Source of the DNA: Providencia rettgeri
GTDB lineage: Bacteria; Pseudomonadota; Gammaproteobacteria; Enterobacterales; Enterobacteriaceae
Length of the DNA: 64,000 nucleotides
Direction: 5' to 3'
NCBI RefSeq assembly: GCF_023205015.1
Contig: NZ_CP096258.1
Coordinates: forward strand, 1,674,001-1,738,000
In this document: positions 42,824 to 51,219 of the stretch, one piece after another
Numbering within the stretch: position 1 is the first letter of the stretch
Layout of the letters: each line of letters begins with the position of its first letter
The notes under the pieces: model-generated
What the model saw: only the letters and a program-made list of their open reading frames with translations
What the model was told of the DNA's origin: nothing
The model's database searches: none
Program-made: the position numbers and the translations under genes

Positions 42824-45800
42824 ATTCTCAAGACGTCAATGGCTTAAAGGTGGTTTGGTTGTCGGTGGTATCGCATTATTTGGTGCAAGCTACCGTGATG
42901 TTGCCAAACGTGCAGTCGATGGTCTGGTTAATGGTACGTCAGGTAAAGTCACTCTTGATCGCATCAATGGTAACTCGTTACGCCCTGAAGGACAGGCACT
43001 GAAAGGTTGGCAAGAAAACCCAGAACAAGTGGTTGCGATGACCCAGTGTTTTGGTTGTTGGACTCAGTGTGGTATTCGTGCTCGCGTCGATACAGCAAAA
43101 AATGAAGTGTTGCGTATCGCGGGGAACCCTTATCACCCACTTTCTCATGAAGAGCACTTTCCTTATGGTATGCCGCTGAAAACCGCATTTAATAAAATGA
43201 GCGGGGAGTCAGGCCTTGAGCACCGCTCTACTGCCTGTGCTCGCGGTGCGACGTTAATGGAAGGCTTAACAAGCCCATTGCGTATTCTTGAGCCAATGAA
43301 ACGTGTGGGTAAACGCGGAGAAGGCAAATGGGAGCGCATCAGCTTTGAACAACTAATTAAAGAAGTGGTTGAAGGGGGTGATTTATTTGGTGAGGGGCAT
43401 GTGGATGGCTTACGGGCAATTCGTGACTTAGAAACGCCTTTAGACCCATCTCAACCTAAATTGGGGCCAAAAGCGAACCAATTATTAGTGACCAACGCAG
43501 GTGATGACGGCCGTGATGGTTTTATCCGCCGCTTTGCCCAAAATGCTTTCGGTAGTAAAAACTTCGGTGCCCACGGTTCTTATTGTGGACTGGCTTACCG
43601 TGCGGGTTCCGGTGCATTAATGGATGATTTAGACAAAAATGCCCACGTTAAACCCGATTGGGATAATGTTCGTTTCGCGCTATTCCTCGGCACATCGCCT
43701 GCGCAATCAGGTAACCCATTTAAGCGCCAAGGCCGACAGTTAGCGACAGCGCGTTTGCGCGATTCATTTAATTATGTGGTGGTTTCACCTGCATTACCAT
43801 TAACAACGACTTTAGCGAATGACCACGGTCACTGGGTCCCCGTACAACCGGGCACTGATGCCGCGCTAGTGATGGGGATGATCCGTTGGATCATCGAAAA
43901 CGAACGTTACAATGCAAAATACCTCAGCGTGCCAAGTGAAAAATCCATGGAAGCAGCGGGGGAGAAAAGCTGGACTAACTCAACCCATTTAGTGATTACG
44001 GATGATAACCATCCATTAGCTGGCAAATTGTTAATTTCTTCTTATATCACAGGGGAAGGTGACAATGAGAAAGCCTATTTAGTGCAAGATGCTGCGGGTG
44101 AGTTAAAACTGGCGGATGAAGCCCCTACAGCTGAGCTGTTTGTGACACGCCAAGTGACCTTGCACGATGGCAGTGAAGTGACCGTAAAATCCAGCTTCCA
44201 GTGTTTAAAAGAAGCGGCAAACCGTATGACGTTGGAAGAGTACAGCCAGCGTTGCCATGTTCCAGTAAAAACTATTGAATCACTCGGTAAAGCATTAACT
44301 TCTTACGATAGAAAAGCTGCGGTTATCTCCCATGGCGGTATGATGGGCGGTAATGGTTTCTACACCGCATGGTCAGTTATCATGCTTAACGCCTTGATTG
44401 GTAACTTAAACTTAAAAGGCGGTGTCTCTGTTGGAGGCGGTAAATTCAACGGGGAAAACGATGGACCACGTTATAAAATTGCCAGCTATAAAGGTAAAGT
44501 GAAACCTAAAGGTGTGGTGTTATCGCGCAGTAATGAAGTGTATGAAAAGTCCGATGAATTCAAAGCGCGCCAAGCAGCAGGAGAAAACCCATATCCAGCG
44601 AAAGCGCCTTGGTACCCGTTTGCTAAAGGTCAACTGACCGAGCAACTAGCATCTGCCTTGATGGGATACCCCTACGCACTGAAAGCGTGGATCACCAATA
44701 TGACTAACCCTGTATACGGTATTGCTGGTATTCGTCAGGTGATGGAAGAAAAACTGAAAGACCCAAAACATTTACCGTTGATTATTGGTATTGATGCCTT
44801 TATGAATGAAACCACGGCATTAGCCGATTATATTGTGCCAGATACCCATAACTTCGAGAGTTGGGGGTTCAGCGCACCTTGGTCTGGTGTGCAGGTTAAA
44901 GCCAGTACGGCACGTTGGCCAATTGTGGAGTCACGTACAGCGAAAACTGCGGATGGCCAGCCAGTTTCGATGGAAAGTTTCTGTATCGCTGTAGCGAAAG
45001 AACTTAATTTACCCGGCTTTGGCGATAACGTGATTGAGGACATGGATGGCAACATGCATTCACTCAATACAGCGGAAGACTATTACTTAAGAGTGGCTGC
45101 CAATATGGCATGGTTAGGGGAAAAACCAGTCCCTGAAGCCGCAACAGAAGATATCCAAATCAGTGGCGTGGAGCGCATTTTACCGGCTATTACGCGGACT
45201 TTAAAACCGGAAGAAGTGCGTCGTGTTGCCTATATTTTCACACGCGGTGGCCGTTTTGCACCTTATGAAAAAGCATGGGATGGCGATGCAACAGGCCCTC
45301 AGTGGAAAAAAGGCCTACAAATATGGAACCCAACGGTGGCCGTTAATCGCCATGCCATAACCGGTGAACGTTATAGCGGTTGCCCGACGTATTACCCGCC
45401 TCGTATGGCGAATGGGGATGATGTGAATGCGGTATTCCCAGAAAAAGAGTGGCCGCTGAAACTGATGTCATTTAAATCCCATGTCATGAGCAGCTCAACG
45501 ACTGTTATTGAACGTTTACGCCATGTGAAACCGACCAATCTAGTTGCTATCCACCCTGATGATGCAGCGAGAATGGGGGTAAAACATGGGGATTGGATCC
45601 GCATCACCACACCGGGTGGCCATGCTGAAGCCCAAGTGAGCGTGCTTGATGGCGTAATGCCGGGTGTGCTAGCAATTGAGCATGGCTATGGGCACACAGA
45701 GATGGGGGCGAAGCAGCATTACCTTGATGGCCAGCCAATGCCAATGAATGCGGCAAATGGCTCAGGAATTAACTTAAACGACCTTGGGTTCGCTGACCCG

Positions 45801-45890
45801 ACACGTGAAGTTGCAAACACGTGGTTAGATTGGGTTTCGGGGGCATCGGTACGCCAAGGCTTACCAGCTCGTATTGAGTTAATTGGTTAA
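42816..45890 (+). CDS. ttrA: Tetrathionate reductase catalytic subunit TtrA
   Basis: The 1024-residue protein has a Tat signal with twin Arg (FSRRQWLKGGLVVGG), a 4Fe-4S site (CFGCWTQCGI...) and a molybdopterin oxidoreductase body with AHGSYCGLAYRAG (candidate Mo ligand region) and a C-terminal molydop-binding domain (VAIHPDDAARMGVKHGDWIRI). It reduces tetrathionate to thiosulfate in the periplasm. The start at 42816 has GAGGAGAG seven bases upstream. Its length fits Salmonella TtrA (about 1020). Confidence 0.94.
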   Translation: MAKFSRRQWLKGGLVVGGIALFGASYRDVAKRAVDGLVNGTSGKVTLDRINGNSLRPEGQALKGWQENPEQVVAMTQCFGCWTQCGIRARVDTAKNEVLRIAGNPYHPLSHEEHFPYGMPLKTAFNKMSGESGLEHRSTACARGATLMEGLTSPLRILEPMKRVGKRGEGKWERISFEQLIKEVVEGGDLFGEGHVDGLRAIRDLETPLDPSQPKLGPKANQLLVTNAGDDGRDGFIRRFAQNAFGSKNFGAHGSYCGLAYRAGSGALMDDLDKNAHVKPDWDNVRFALFLGTSPAQSGNPFKRQGRQLATARLRDSFNYVVVSPALPLTTTLANDHGHWVPVQPGTDAALVMGMIRWIIENERYNAKYLSVPSEKSMEAAGEKSWTNSTHLVITDDNHPLAGKLLISSYITGEGDNEKAYLVQDAAGELKLADEAPTAELFVTRQVTLHDGSEVTVKSSFQCLKEAANRMTLEEYSQRCHVPVKTIESLGKALTSYDRKAAVISHGGMMGGNGFYTAWSVIMLNALIGNLNLKGGVSVGGGKFNGENDGPRYKIASYKGKVKPKGVVLSRSNEVYEKSDEFKARQAAGENPYPAKAPWYPFAKGQLTEQLASALMGYPYALKAWITNMTNPVYGIAGIRQVMEEKLKDPKHLPLIIGIDAFMNETTALADYIVPDTHNFESWGFSAPWSGVQVKASTARWPIVESRTAKTADGQPVSMESFCIAVAKELNLPGFGDNVIEDMDGNMHSLNTAEDYYLRVAANMAWLGEKPVPEAATEDIQISGVERILPAITRTLKPEEVRRVAYIFTRGGRFAPYEKAWDGDATGPQWKKGLQIWNPTVAVNRHAITGERYSGCPTYYPPRMANGDDVNAVFPEKEWPLKLMSFKSHVMSSSTTVIERLRHVKPTNLVAIHPDDAARMGVKHGDWIRITTPGGHAEAQVSVLDGVMPGVLAIEHGYGHTEMGAKQHYLDGQPMPMNAANGSGINLNDLGFADPTREVANTWLDWVSGASVRQGLPARIELIG

Positions 45891-46046
45891 ATGAAGTAGT
45901 AAGGATGGTGAGTGATGAGGACCTGCATAGCTTCATCATTAGCCATCTGGTAGTTGGCAATAAAATTGGACGTTGTAATAAGTAGTAAGCAGTTGACATT
46001 GCGCATAAAACGGTGTGTTACTGCACCGTGACTTCGGCAAATGCCT

Positions 46047-46070
46047 GGGAGGGGGAGCCCTCCCTTTTTT
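46047..46070 (+). terminator. Terminator of ttrBCA
   Basis: A strong GC stem GGGAGGG/CCCTCCC with a four-base loop is followed by six T, 156 bases after the ttrA stop. Confidence 0.9.
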
Positions 46071-46076
46071 AATGGT

Positions 46077-47084
46077 TTACCGCAACAGTGGGGAAACCGA
46101 TTGTTCTAAGCCAATACTTTGTAGCATCAGAACCCCCATCAAAACGAATAAAATACCCGCCAAAATTTTTAGTGTGATTGCCCAATAAGGGGAAAGTGAC
46201 TTTCCTTTTAAGCGTGATACGCGAACCGCATTATCACGCATTAAATGAACAAAAAGAGCAATTAAACAAATAGTTAATGCTGTCCCCATTGCCATCGCTA
46301 AGGCTGCGATAACTCCCCATGCATATACTTCAATGACATAAGAAAACAGCAAGACAAGAATTGCTCCAGAGCAAGGACGGATCCCCATCGATAGGATAAT
46401 CAATAACTTGCTTTTAAAACTAGATTGTAATTGATGGGATTGGATAACGTGCTGATGACCACAGTCACAGTTGTGCGAGACATTATGGGGCTAAGTTTTA
46501 ATTATTGCCTTACTTGCTGAATTCAATGGCTGAATGCTTTTTATTGTGAGTGATGCCAAATGATTTGATTTGCGTATTAGCCAGACACGACGTATAGCGG
46601 AGATGCATAAATAGCTACCCAGCAAAATGACAAATAGATAACTGGTTTGCTCTGCATATAAACTGGCTTGGTTGAGATGCTTAGTAGAGAGTTGGAATAG
46701 GATCAGGACTAAGGAAACTAAAGTGATCGCAACAAGTCCTTGTAAGAGCGAAGCTAATAAACTAATGATAACACTCTGTTTTAAATGAGTCGCTTGGGTG
46801 GCAATATAAGTAGTGATAATTAATTTGCCATGTCCCGGGCCAAGTGCATGTAAAAAACCATACGCAAAACTAGCAACCACCAGTAACCCGCCTGCATACC
46901 ATGGGCGAGAGGTGGTTTCTTGTAATAGGTAAGATAGCCCTTGGTTTAACTGTTTTTGCCAAGCTAGGCTAAGTTGTAACCATGAGCCCCAGTGGGTGTA
47001 TAGCTGCCAAGCGGCATAGGTAATAAGCCCCATAAACAGCGCAGTAATTATTAGTCTTTGCGTACGTAAAGGCATTATGGACAT
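46077..47084 (-). pseudogene. Nickel/cobalt transporter gene broken by one in-frame amber codon
   Basis: Two fragments read in the same frame: 47084 to a TAG at 46491-46493 (N half, 197 residues), then on to 46077. Between them the frame continues PHNVSHNCDCGHQHVIQS, a Cys/His-rich loop typical of these transporters, and then MGIRPCSGA. The N half carries GFLHALGPGHGKLIITTYIA, the RcnA/NiCoT-type metal motif. Removing the stop gives about 335 residues, the normal size. So this is a nonsense mutation, not a frameshift. It would otherwise move Ni or Co across the inner membrane and is coupled to the DUF1007 gene. Confidence 0.8.
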
Positions 47085-47710
47085 TGAATATCAACCCGTT
47101 GTGCAAATTGTTTGCCAAGTGCCAAATCTTCTTCTGGGCTATCACTTTTGTCTAAAGAGAAAGCGTAGGCGCGCATTGAGTCGGTGACATTTGCTTCTTG
47201 TAGTTCCATCTGGCAATTTGCGGCAATATCCAAAGGCAGGTGAATTTGCTGTTTATTTGGGTAAGTCATGCTGACGTAGAACGTTGGGTCGTAAGTTTGA
47301 ATTTCTACATGGGAACCTGCAATAGGCAAGGGCTGCATAAAGGAAGCGCTAAAGAAAAAAACTAAAGAAAAGCCTTCTTTTTCTAAATGATAGCTATCAG
47401 GAATACGTTTAAAGCTGACTTTCTTTCCTTGATAATAAAAGTCAGTGAAATAATCCTGCATCAACACATTCGCCATAATAATAGCTTCTTGCTGTTTCCA
47501 ACGCGGGTCATCAGGTTTGATGCCTTTTAATTCATATGCGATATCCGCTGATGTCATTGGGTCCATTTTCCAAACATAGCTAATCCCTGAATATTTATCT
47601 TGTTTACTTTCAAGGGAAATTTGCATCTCAATAAAACTATGAGGGTGTGCCGCTGCGTGTGGAGCAACGATAAACAGAAATAAAAAATAAAAAGGAAAAA
47701 ATCGCATCAT
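47075..47710 (-). CDS. DUF1007 family periplasmic protein
   Basis: The 211-residue protein has a signal peptide (FFPFYFLFLFIVAPHAAA) followed by HPHSFIEM, then VWKMDPMTSADIAYEL and FYVSMTYP. This is the DUF1007 pattern. DUF1007 genes commonly sit next to nickel/cobalt exporters, as here, with a ten-base overlap. The N-terminal HPHSF of the mature protein may bind metal. It should be the periplasmic partner of the broken transporter downstream. Confidence 0.82.
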   Translation of the reverse strand: MMRFFPFYFLFLFIVAPHAAAHPHSFIEMQISLESKQDKYSGISYVWKMDPMTSADIAYELKGIKPDDPRWKQQEAIIMANVLMQDYFTDFYYQGKKVSFKRIPDSYHLEKEGFSLVFFFSASFMQPLPIAGSHVEIQTYDPTFYVSMTYPNKQQIHLPLDIAANCQMELQEANVTDSMRAYAFSLDKSDSPEEDLALGKQFAQRVDIQCP

Positions 47711-47834
47711 TCAGTCAGCTAAATTGTTTTATCAAAAAAATGTTATAACATAACGAAGTGAAAACTAAAAAGAAAAATATCCGCTAATGATTGAAAATGG
47801 TATCTAAACGATTGGTTAATATTTCCATCACAAT

Positions 47835-47858
47835 AACCCTGCAAATAAAGGGTTTTTT
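47835..47858 (+). terminator. Hairpin plus T run in the DUF1007-trhO gap
   Basis: AACCCT/AGGGTT with an eight-base loop and six T after the stem. On the plus strand there is no gene just upstream, so it may be a leftover of an earlier arrangement or end a read-through transcript before trhO. Confidence 0.5.
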
Positions 47859-47900
47859 ATTAACAAAATAACAGCGATAATATTTAATAATGGTCAAGTG

Positions 47901-47918
47901 TGGACACTTCGTGGACAC
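47901..47918. repeat. Tandem TGGACAC pair upstream of trhO (att-like)
   Basis: TGGACAC at 47901-47907 and 47912-47918, spaced by four bases. The same motif in reverse is paired at the prophage right end (30388-30406). This may be an unoccupied or old attachment site for a related integrase. It lies 53 bases before the trhO start, and could instead be a regulatory repeat. Confidence 0.35.
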
Positions 47919-47971
47919 CATTCGATTTTTAGCTTTAGAAATTAACTCGTTACAAAGGAAAAGAGAACACC

Positions 47972-49018
47972 ATGCCAGTGTTACACAACCAAGTTTCAAA
48001 TAAAATTTTAAAAGAGCGTATGTTGGCTGAAACGGAGCCCCGTACCACAATCTCTTTTTATAAGTATTTTAATATTCAAGACCCAAACGCATTTCGTAAT
48101 CAATGGTATCAACAATTTAAAGCATTAAGCGTTTTTGGACGTGTTTATATTGCGAAAGAGGGTATTAATGCGCAAATCAGTGTGCCTGAATCTAATGTGG
48201 ACGCATTGCGCGAACTAATCTATGCAACAGATCCCGCATTAGAAAACCTACGTTTAAATATTGCCATTGATGATGACGGTAAATCGTTCTGGGTGCTGCG
48301 CATGAAGGTCCGTGAACGTGTGGTGGCTGACGGTATTGATGACGAAACATTTAACCCTGCAAATACGGGGCAATATCTAAAAGCTCATGAAGTGAATGAG
48401 ATGATTGATGACCCAAATACTGTTTTCGTTGATATGCGAAATCATTATGAGTATGAAGTCGGGCGTTTTGATAATGCCATTGAAATACCGTCAGATACGT
48501 TTAGAGAGCAACTGCCAATGGCGGTTGAAATGCTGCAAGAACAAAAAGACAAAAACGTTGTAATGTATTGTACTGGTGGGATCCGTTGTGAAAAAGCCAG
48601 TGCCTATATGCTGCATAACGGCTTCAAAAATGTCTATCATGTCGAAGGTGGGATTATTGAATACGCACGTAAGGCGAAAGAACAAGGCCTACCTTTACGG
48701 TTCAAAGGGAAAAACTTTGTTTTTGACAACCGCATGGGGGAGCGCATTACAGAGGACACATTAGCACAATGTCACCAATGTGGGGCACCTTGTGATGCAC
48801 ATACAAATTGCCGTAACGATGGTTGCCATTTGCTGTTTATCCAATGTCCTAATTGCGCAGAAAAGTATGAAGGTTGTTGCAGTCTATCTTGTACAGAAGA
48901 AATGAAACTTCCAGAGCAAGAACAACGCGCACGTCGTGCAGGCCGCGAAGTCAGCAATAAAATCTTTAATAAATCACGGCACCGCTTATCTGATGGGTTA
49001 TTAAATAAAGATAACTAA
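47972..49018 (+). CDS. trhO: tRNA uridine 34 hydroxylase TrhO (YceA)
   Basis: The 348-residue protein matches E. coli YceA over its length: MPVLHNQVSNKILKERMLAE, ISFYKYFNIQDP, GRVYIAKEGINAQISVP, the rhodanese active-site loop VMYCTGGIRCEKAS (catalytic Cys) and a Cys-rich C-terminal zinc region (CHQCGAPCDAHTNC). It adds the 5-hydroxyl to U34 of several tRNAs in an oxygen-dependent way. The start follows AAAGGAAAAGAG. In E. coli it neighbours lpxL; here ttr genes lie between. Confidence 0.94.
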   Translation: MPVLHNQVSNKILKERMLAETEPRTTISFYKYFNIQDPNAFRNQWYQQFKALSVFGRVYIAKEGINAQISVPESNVDALRELIYATDPALENLRLNIAIDDDGKSFWVLRMKVRERVVADGIDDETFNPANTGQYLKAHEVNEMIDDPNTVFVDMRNHYEYEVGRFDNAIEIPSDTFREQLPMAVEMLQEQKDKNVVMYCTGGIRCEKASAYMLHNGFKNVYHVEGGIIEYARKAKEQGLPLRFKGKNFVFDNRMGERITEDTLAQCHQCGAPCDAHTNCRNDGCHLLFIQCPNCAEKYEGCCSLSCTEEMKLPEQEQRARRAGREVSNKIFNKSRHRLSDGLLNKDN

Positions 49019-49127
49019 TTATTAATATTCCCGATAATGAGACAACTCTGCAATTAAGGGCGGGGTAGATCAAGATAATGAATTGAAATAAACAGTTATT
49101 TTATTCGATGTCATCATGTTACTTATA

Positions 49128-49163
49128 CCCCCATGTATTTCGTATGAAATTCATGGGTTTTTT
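49128..49163 (+). terminator. Terminator after trhO
   Basis: CCCATG/CATGGG (49130-49135 with 49152-49157), extended inside by ATTTC/GAAAT and followed by six T, about 110 bases after the trhO stop. Confidence 0.75.
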
Positions 49164-49211
49164 ATGGTTTACAACAAATTACGCATTTTTGTAAAGAAAT
49201 GTAAAACAGAG

Positions 49212-49240
49212 CTTGAAATACGAACTATCGACACTATATA
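49212..49240 (+). promoter_or_regulatory. Promoter of the small heat-shock gene
   Basis: CTTGAAA at 49212-49218 and TATATA at 49235-49240 are spaced by 16 bases between TTGAAA and TATATA. The CTTGAAA part fits both sigma70 and sigma32 (-35 CTTGAA); the -10 fits sigma70 better than the CCCCAT of sigma32. It is about 100 bases before the start codon. Confidence 0.5.
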
Positions 49241-49341
49241 AGAATTGCACCAAGAGAAAGCATTATCCCATACTAGGTTTATAATTAATGGTGCAGAGTC
49301 GTATATGTTTAGCTTGATATTAAAATACTGAAGGAGAAATT

Positions 49342-49800
49342 ATGTCTAACATTAGATCTTTTTCATTATTCCCAACATTATCCGATAGCCTACTTTCTAA
49401 CAGATTTGACCAAATGGATCGCTTGTTTAGCCAACTAACAGGTAACAGGCCGTTAACTTCAGAACATCCATACAATTTAAAACAAATAAATGAAACAAGC
49501 TATCAATTAACTGTAAGTGTTCCAGGTTATAAGGAAGAGGATTTAAATGTATCCTTAAAAGGTGGGAAATTGTATATTCAAGGTGAGCAATCAGCGGAAT
49601 TAGTTGATGATTCTGAGAAATGGATCCATCAAGGAATAACGCAAAATAAGTTTTCACTTGAATTTAACCTTGGTAAAAATGTGAAGATTAAAAGCGCTGG
49701 ATTAACTAGTGGATTACTAACTCTGGATATTGAATACGAAATTCCAGAAGAAGAGAAACCTCAAGTAATAGCTATTGAAAATAAAGATATAAAATCATAG
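49342..49800 (+). CDS. Small heat-shock protein, Hsp20/IbpA-like
   Basis: The 152-residue protein has the alpha-crystallin core: YNLKQINETSYQLTVSVPGYKEEDLNVSLKGGKLYIQG, FNLGKNVKIKSAGLTSGLLTLDIEYEIP and a C-terminal IAI (I-x-I) anchor. It should bind unfolding proteins in the cytoplasm and pass them to DnaK/ClpB. It resembles IbpA/IbpB but is longer and has its own N-terminal arm, so no symbol is given. It starts after AAGGAGAAATT. Confidence 0.85.
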   Translation: MSNIRSFSLFPTLSDSLLSNRFDQMDRLFSQLTGNRPLTSEHPYNLKQINETSYQLTVSVPGYKEEDLNVSLKGGKLYIQGEQSAELVDDSEKWIHQGITQNKFSLEFNLGKNVKIKSAGLTSGLLTLDIEYEIPEEEKPQVIAIENKDIKS

Positions 49801-49870
49801 TGTTATAAATTTAAACCATCAGCGATTGAAGTTAGTTCATAAAGTTGAATGCCGTTACTGAACGGTTAGT

Positions 49871-49910
49871 AAGGCCTGATTTCGCTTTTAAAGCGGAGTC
49901 AGGCCTTTTA
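49871..49910 (+). terminator. Terminator of the hsp20 gene
   Basis: AAGGCCTGA (49871-49879) pairs with TCAGGCCTT (49899-49907); the inner bases also pair (CGCTTT with AAAGCG). T-rich sequence follows. It lies between convergent genes and may serve both. Confidence 0.8.
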
Positions 49911-49943
49911 ACGTTTGTTTAGTCGATTTAAATTAGATTGTTT

Positions 49944-50537
49944 TTAATATAAATATTTAAATACATTATATATAAAAAATAACTCAATTCTATTTTTGAC
50001 GAAAACTTTAGAAGCAATATGCCTTTTTTGTGAATAAACAGTACTGTTACTGATCCCTAACTTTCGAGAAATAATATGATTAGGGGTCTCATTCATCCAG
50101 TTATTAATAATTTTTTGTTCTTTAATTGTAAAAATGGATGATTCTATATTATTAGCAAGCTTGGTGATTTTTTCGATTTGCTCATGGTCTCGGATAACTT
50201 TATCAAGTGTTTGAGTAATAATGCTTTTTGATAGGATGAAATAATTATCCTTTAATAGTAATGGGTTGTTTGTTTGTGGGTAAGGGGCATTTATATAAAT
50301 ATAGAACCGTGTATTATTCGCATTGTTTAATAACTTCTGTAGGACAGGGCAGTAATTAGAGTAATTACAATAGTATGTTAGATTCACCAATATAATACTT
50401 GGTAATTGTGTATTTATAAAACCTATGGCTTCCTTTATACATCCTGTGCTAATAAATTCGAGCTTTTTATTTTTGGATAAGTATTCTGTAATGCCAAGAC
50501 GTGTATAATAACATTCATCAATAACTAATATTCGCAT
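49944..50537 (-). CDS. LuxR-type regulator with receiver-like domain
   Basis: The 197-residue protein begins with MRILVIDECYYTRLGITEYLS, as in response regulators, but the usual phospho-acceptor Asp region reads ILVNLTYYC, with Asn, so phosphorylation is unlikely. The C-terminal part has a LuxR HTH (IFTIKEQKIINNWMNETPNHIISRKLGISNSTVYSQKRHIASK). It is very AT-rich. RcsA- and FimZ-like regulators share this build. There is no adjacent partner kinase. The target is unknown. Confidence 0.75.
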   Translation of the reverse strand: MRILVIDECYYTRLGITEYLSKNKKLEFISTGCIKEAIGFINTQLPSIILVNLTYYCNYSNYCPVLQKLLNNANNTRFYIYINAPYPQTNNPLLLKDNYFILSKSIITQTLDKVIRDHEQIEKITKLANNIESSIFTIKEQKIINNWMNETPNHIISRKLGISNSTVYSQKRHIASKVFVKNRIELFFIYNVFKYLY

Positions 50538-50630
50538 TGGAACATCCTTGTTCGAGAAGATATCTTACAATAAATTGGAATTGATAGATAAGTCAACCAA
50601 GGATTAATAAAAATAATAAATAGTGTTCTT

Positions 50631-50646
50631 ATTTGCAATTGCAAAT
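50631..50646. promoter_or_regulatory. Perfect palindrome upstream of the LuxR-type gene
   Basis: ATTTGCAATTGCAAAT, 16 bases, perfectly symmetrical, lies 94 bases upstream of the regulator start. It could be an operator, perhaps for autoregulation. Confidence 0.4.
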
Positions 50647-50704
50647 TATTAATCAATTGATTAGGTAATTATATAAGGATATATAATTACCTTCATGAAT
50701 ATAT

Positions 50705-50743
50705 AAATAAATGGATATTAGTAACACTAATATCCATTTATTT
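50705..50743. terminator. Long AT-rich hairpin after bssS
   Basis: AAATAAATGGATATTAGT (50705-50722) pairs perfectly with ACTAATATCCATTTATTT (50726-50743) around a three-base loop. It starts two bases after the bssS stop and probably ends its transcript, in spite of low GC content. Confidence 0.65.
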
Positions 50744-50745
50744 CC

Positions 50746-51000
50746 CTAGTGTGTTTTAAAACCAAGCTCGACATATTCTCCTGACTCGATTTTATCTACG
50801 CCAGCTTGCAGAATATGAATGAGTTGTTTCGCCACATCAGTTGTTAGCCACATGGTTTTATCCACAATAGCGTCGCCTGTGTGTTTATCTTGTTCAGGGA
50901 GGTAGTGCAAACGCAACATCATAGCGTCGTAATCATCGACAGTGCTGATGTCCCAGCCAACTACTGGGTGGGTTTGAATGACATCATTTTTTTTATTCAT
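50746..51000 (-). CDS. bssS: Biofilm regulator BssS
   Basis: The 84-residue protein matches E. coli BssS: VIQTHPVVGWDISTVDDYDAMMLRLHYL, TMWLTTDVAKQLIHILQAGVDKIESGEY. It affects biofilm formation and indole/catabolite-linked gene expression in E. coli; the molecular mechanism is not known. The start at 51000 follows AGGAGGTTTAT. It keeps its E. coli place near pyrC, but dinI, which lies between them in E. coli, is missing. Confidence 0.92.
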   Translation of the reverse strand: MNKKNDVIQTHPVVGWDISTVDDYDAMMLRLHYLPEQDKHTGDAIVDKTMWLTTDVAKQLIHILQAGVDKIESGEYVELGFKTH

Positions 51001-51182
51001 ATAAACCTCCTAATCAAACATCGTGATAAATAATAAATATCTATAACTGACTAAGAGCAATGATCTCGTGATGAGTCCACTTTAGTATAAGGAGATTTCG
51101 CTAATAAGAAAGCAAATAAAACATTTTTTTTGCTTATATAGCAGAAAATGCATAAAACAGATAACAAGGGTTGAAAAAACAG

Positions 51183-51209
51183 AATGGGAAGCATCTTGAA
51201 CTTCCCATT
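51183..51209 (-). terminator. Terminator of pyrC
   Basis: AATGGGAAG (51183-51191) pairs with CTTCCCATT (51201-51209), loop of nine. On the minus strand it is followed by a T run (51171-51177), and it lies just after the pyrC stop. Confidence 0.7.
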
Positions 51210-51219
51210 GGCGTGTTCA

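Noticed and set aside
46077..47084. Two separate transporter genes or a frameshifted gene
   Set aside because: The two reading frames are the same (47084 minus 46403 is a multiple of three) and the sequence between reads as a normal metal-binding loop after one TAG, so a nonsense codon explains it best.
47784..48050. Minus-strand 88-residue frame before trhO
   Set aside because: It overlaps the trhO start on the other strand and the att-like repeat, with no binding site or recognisable domain.
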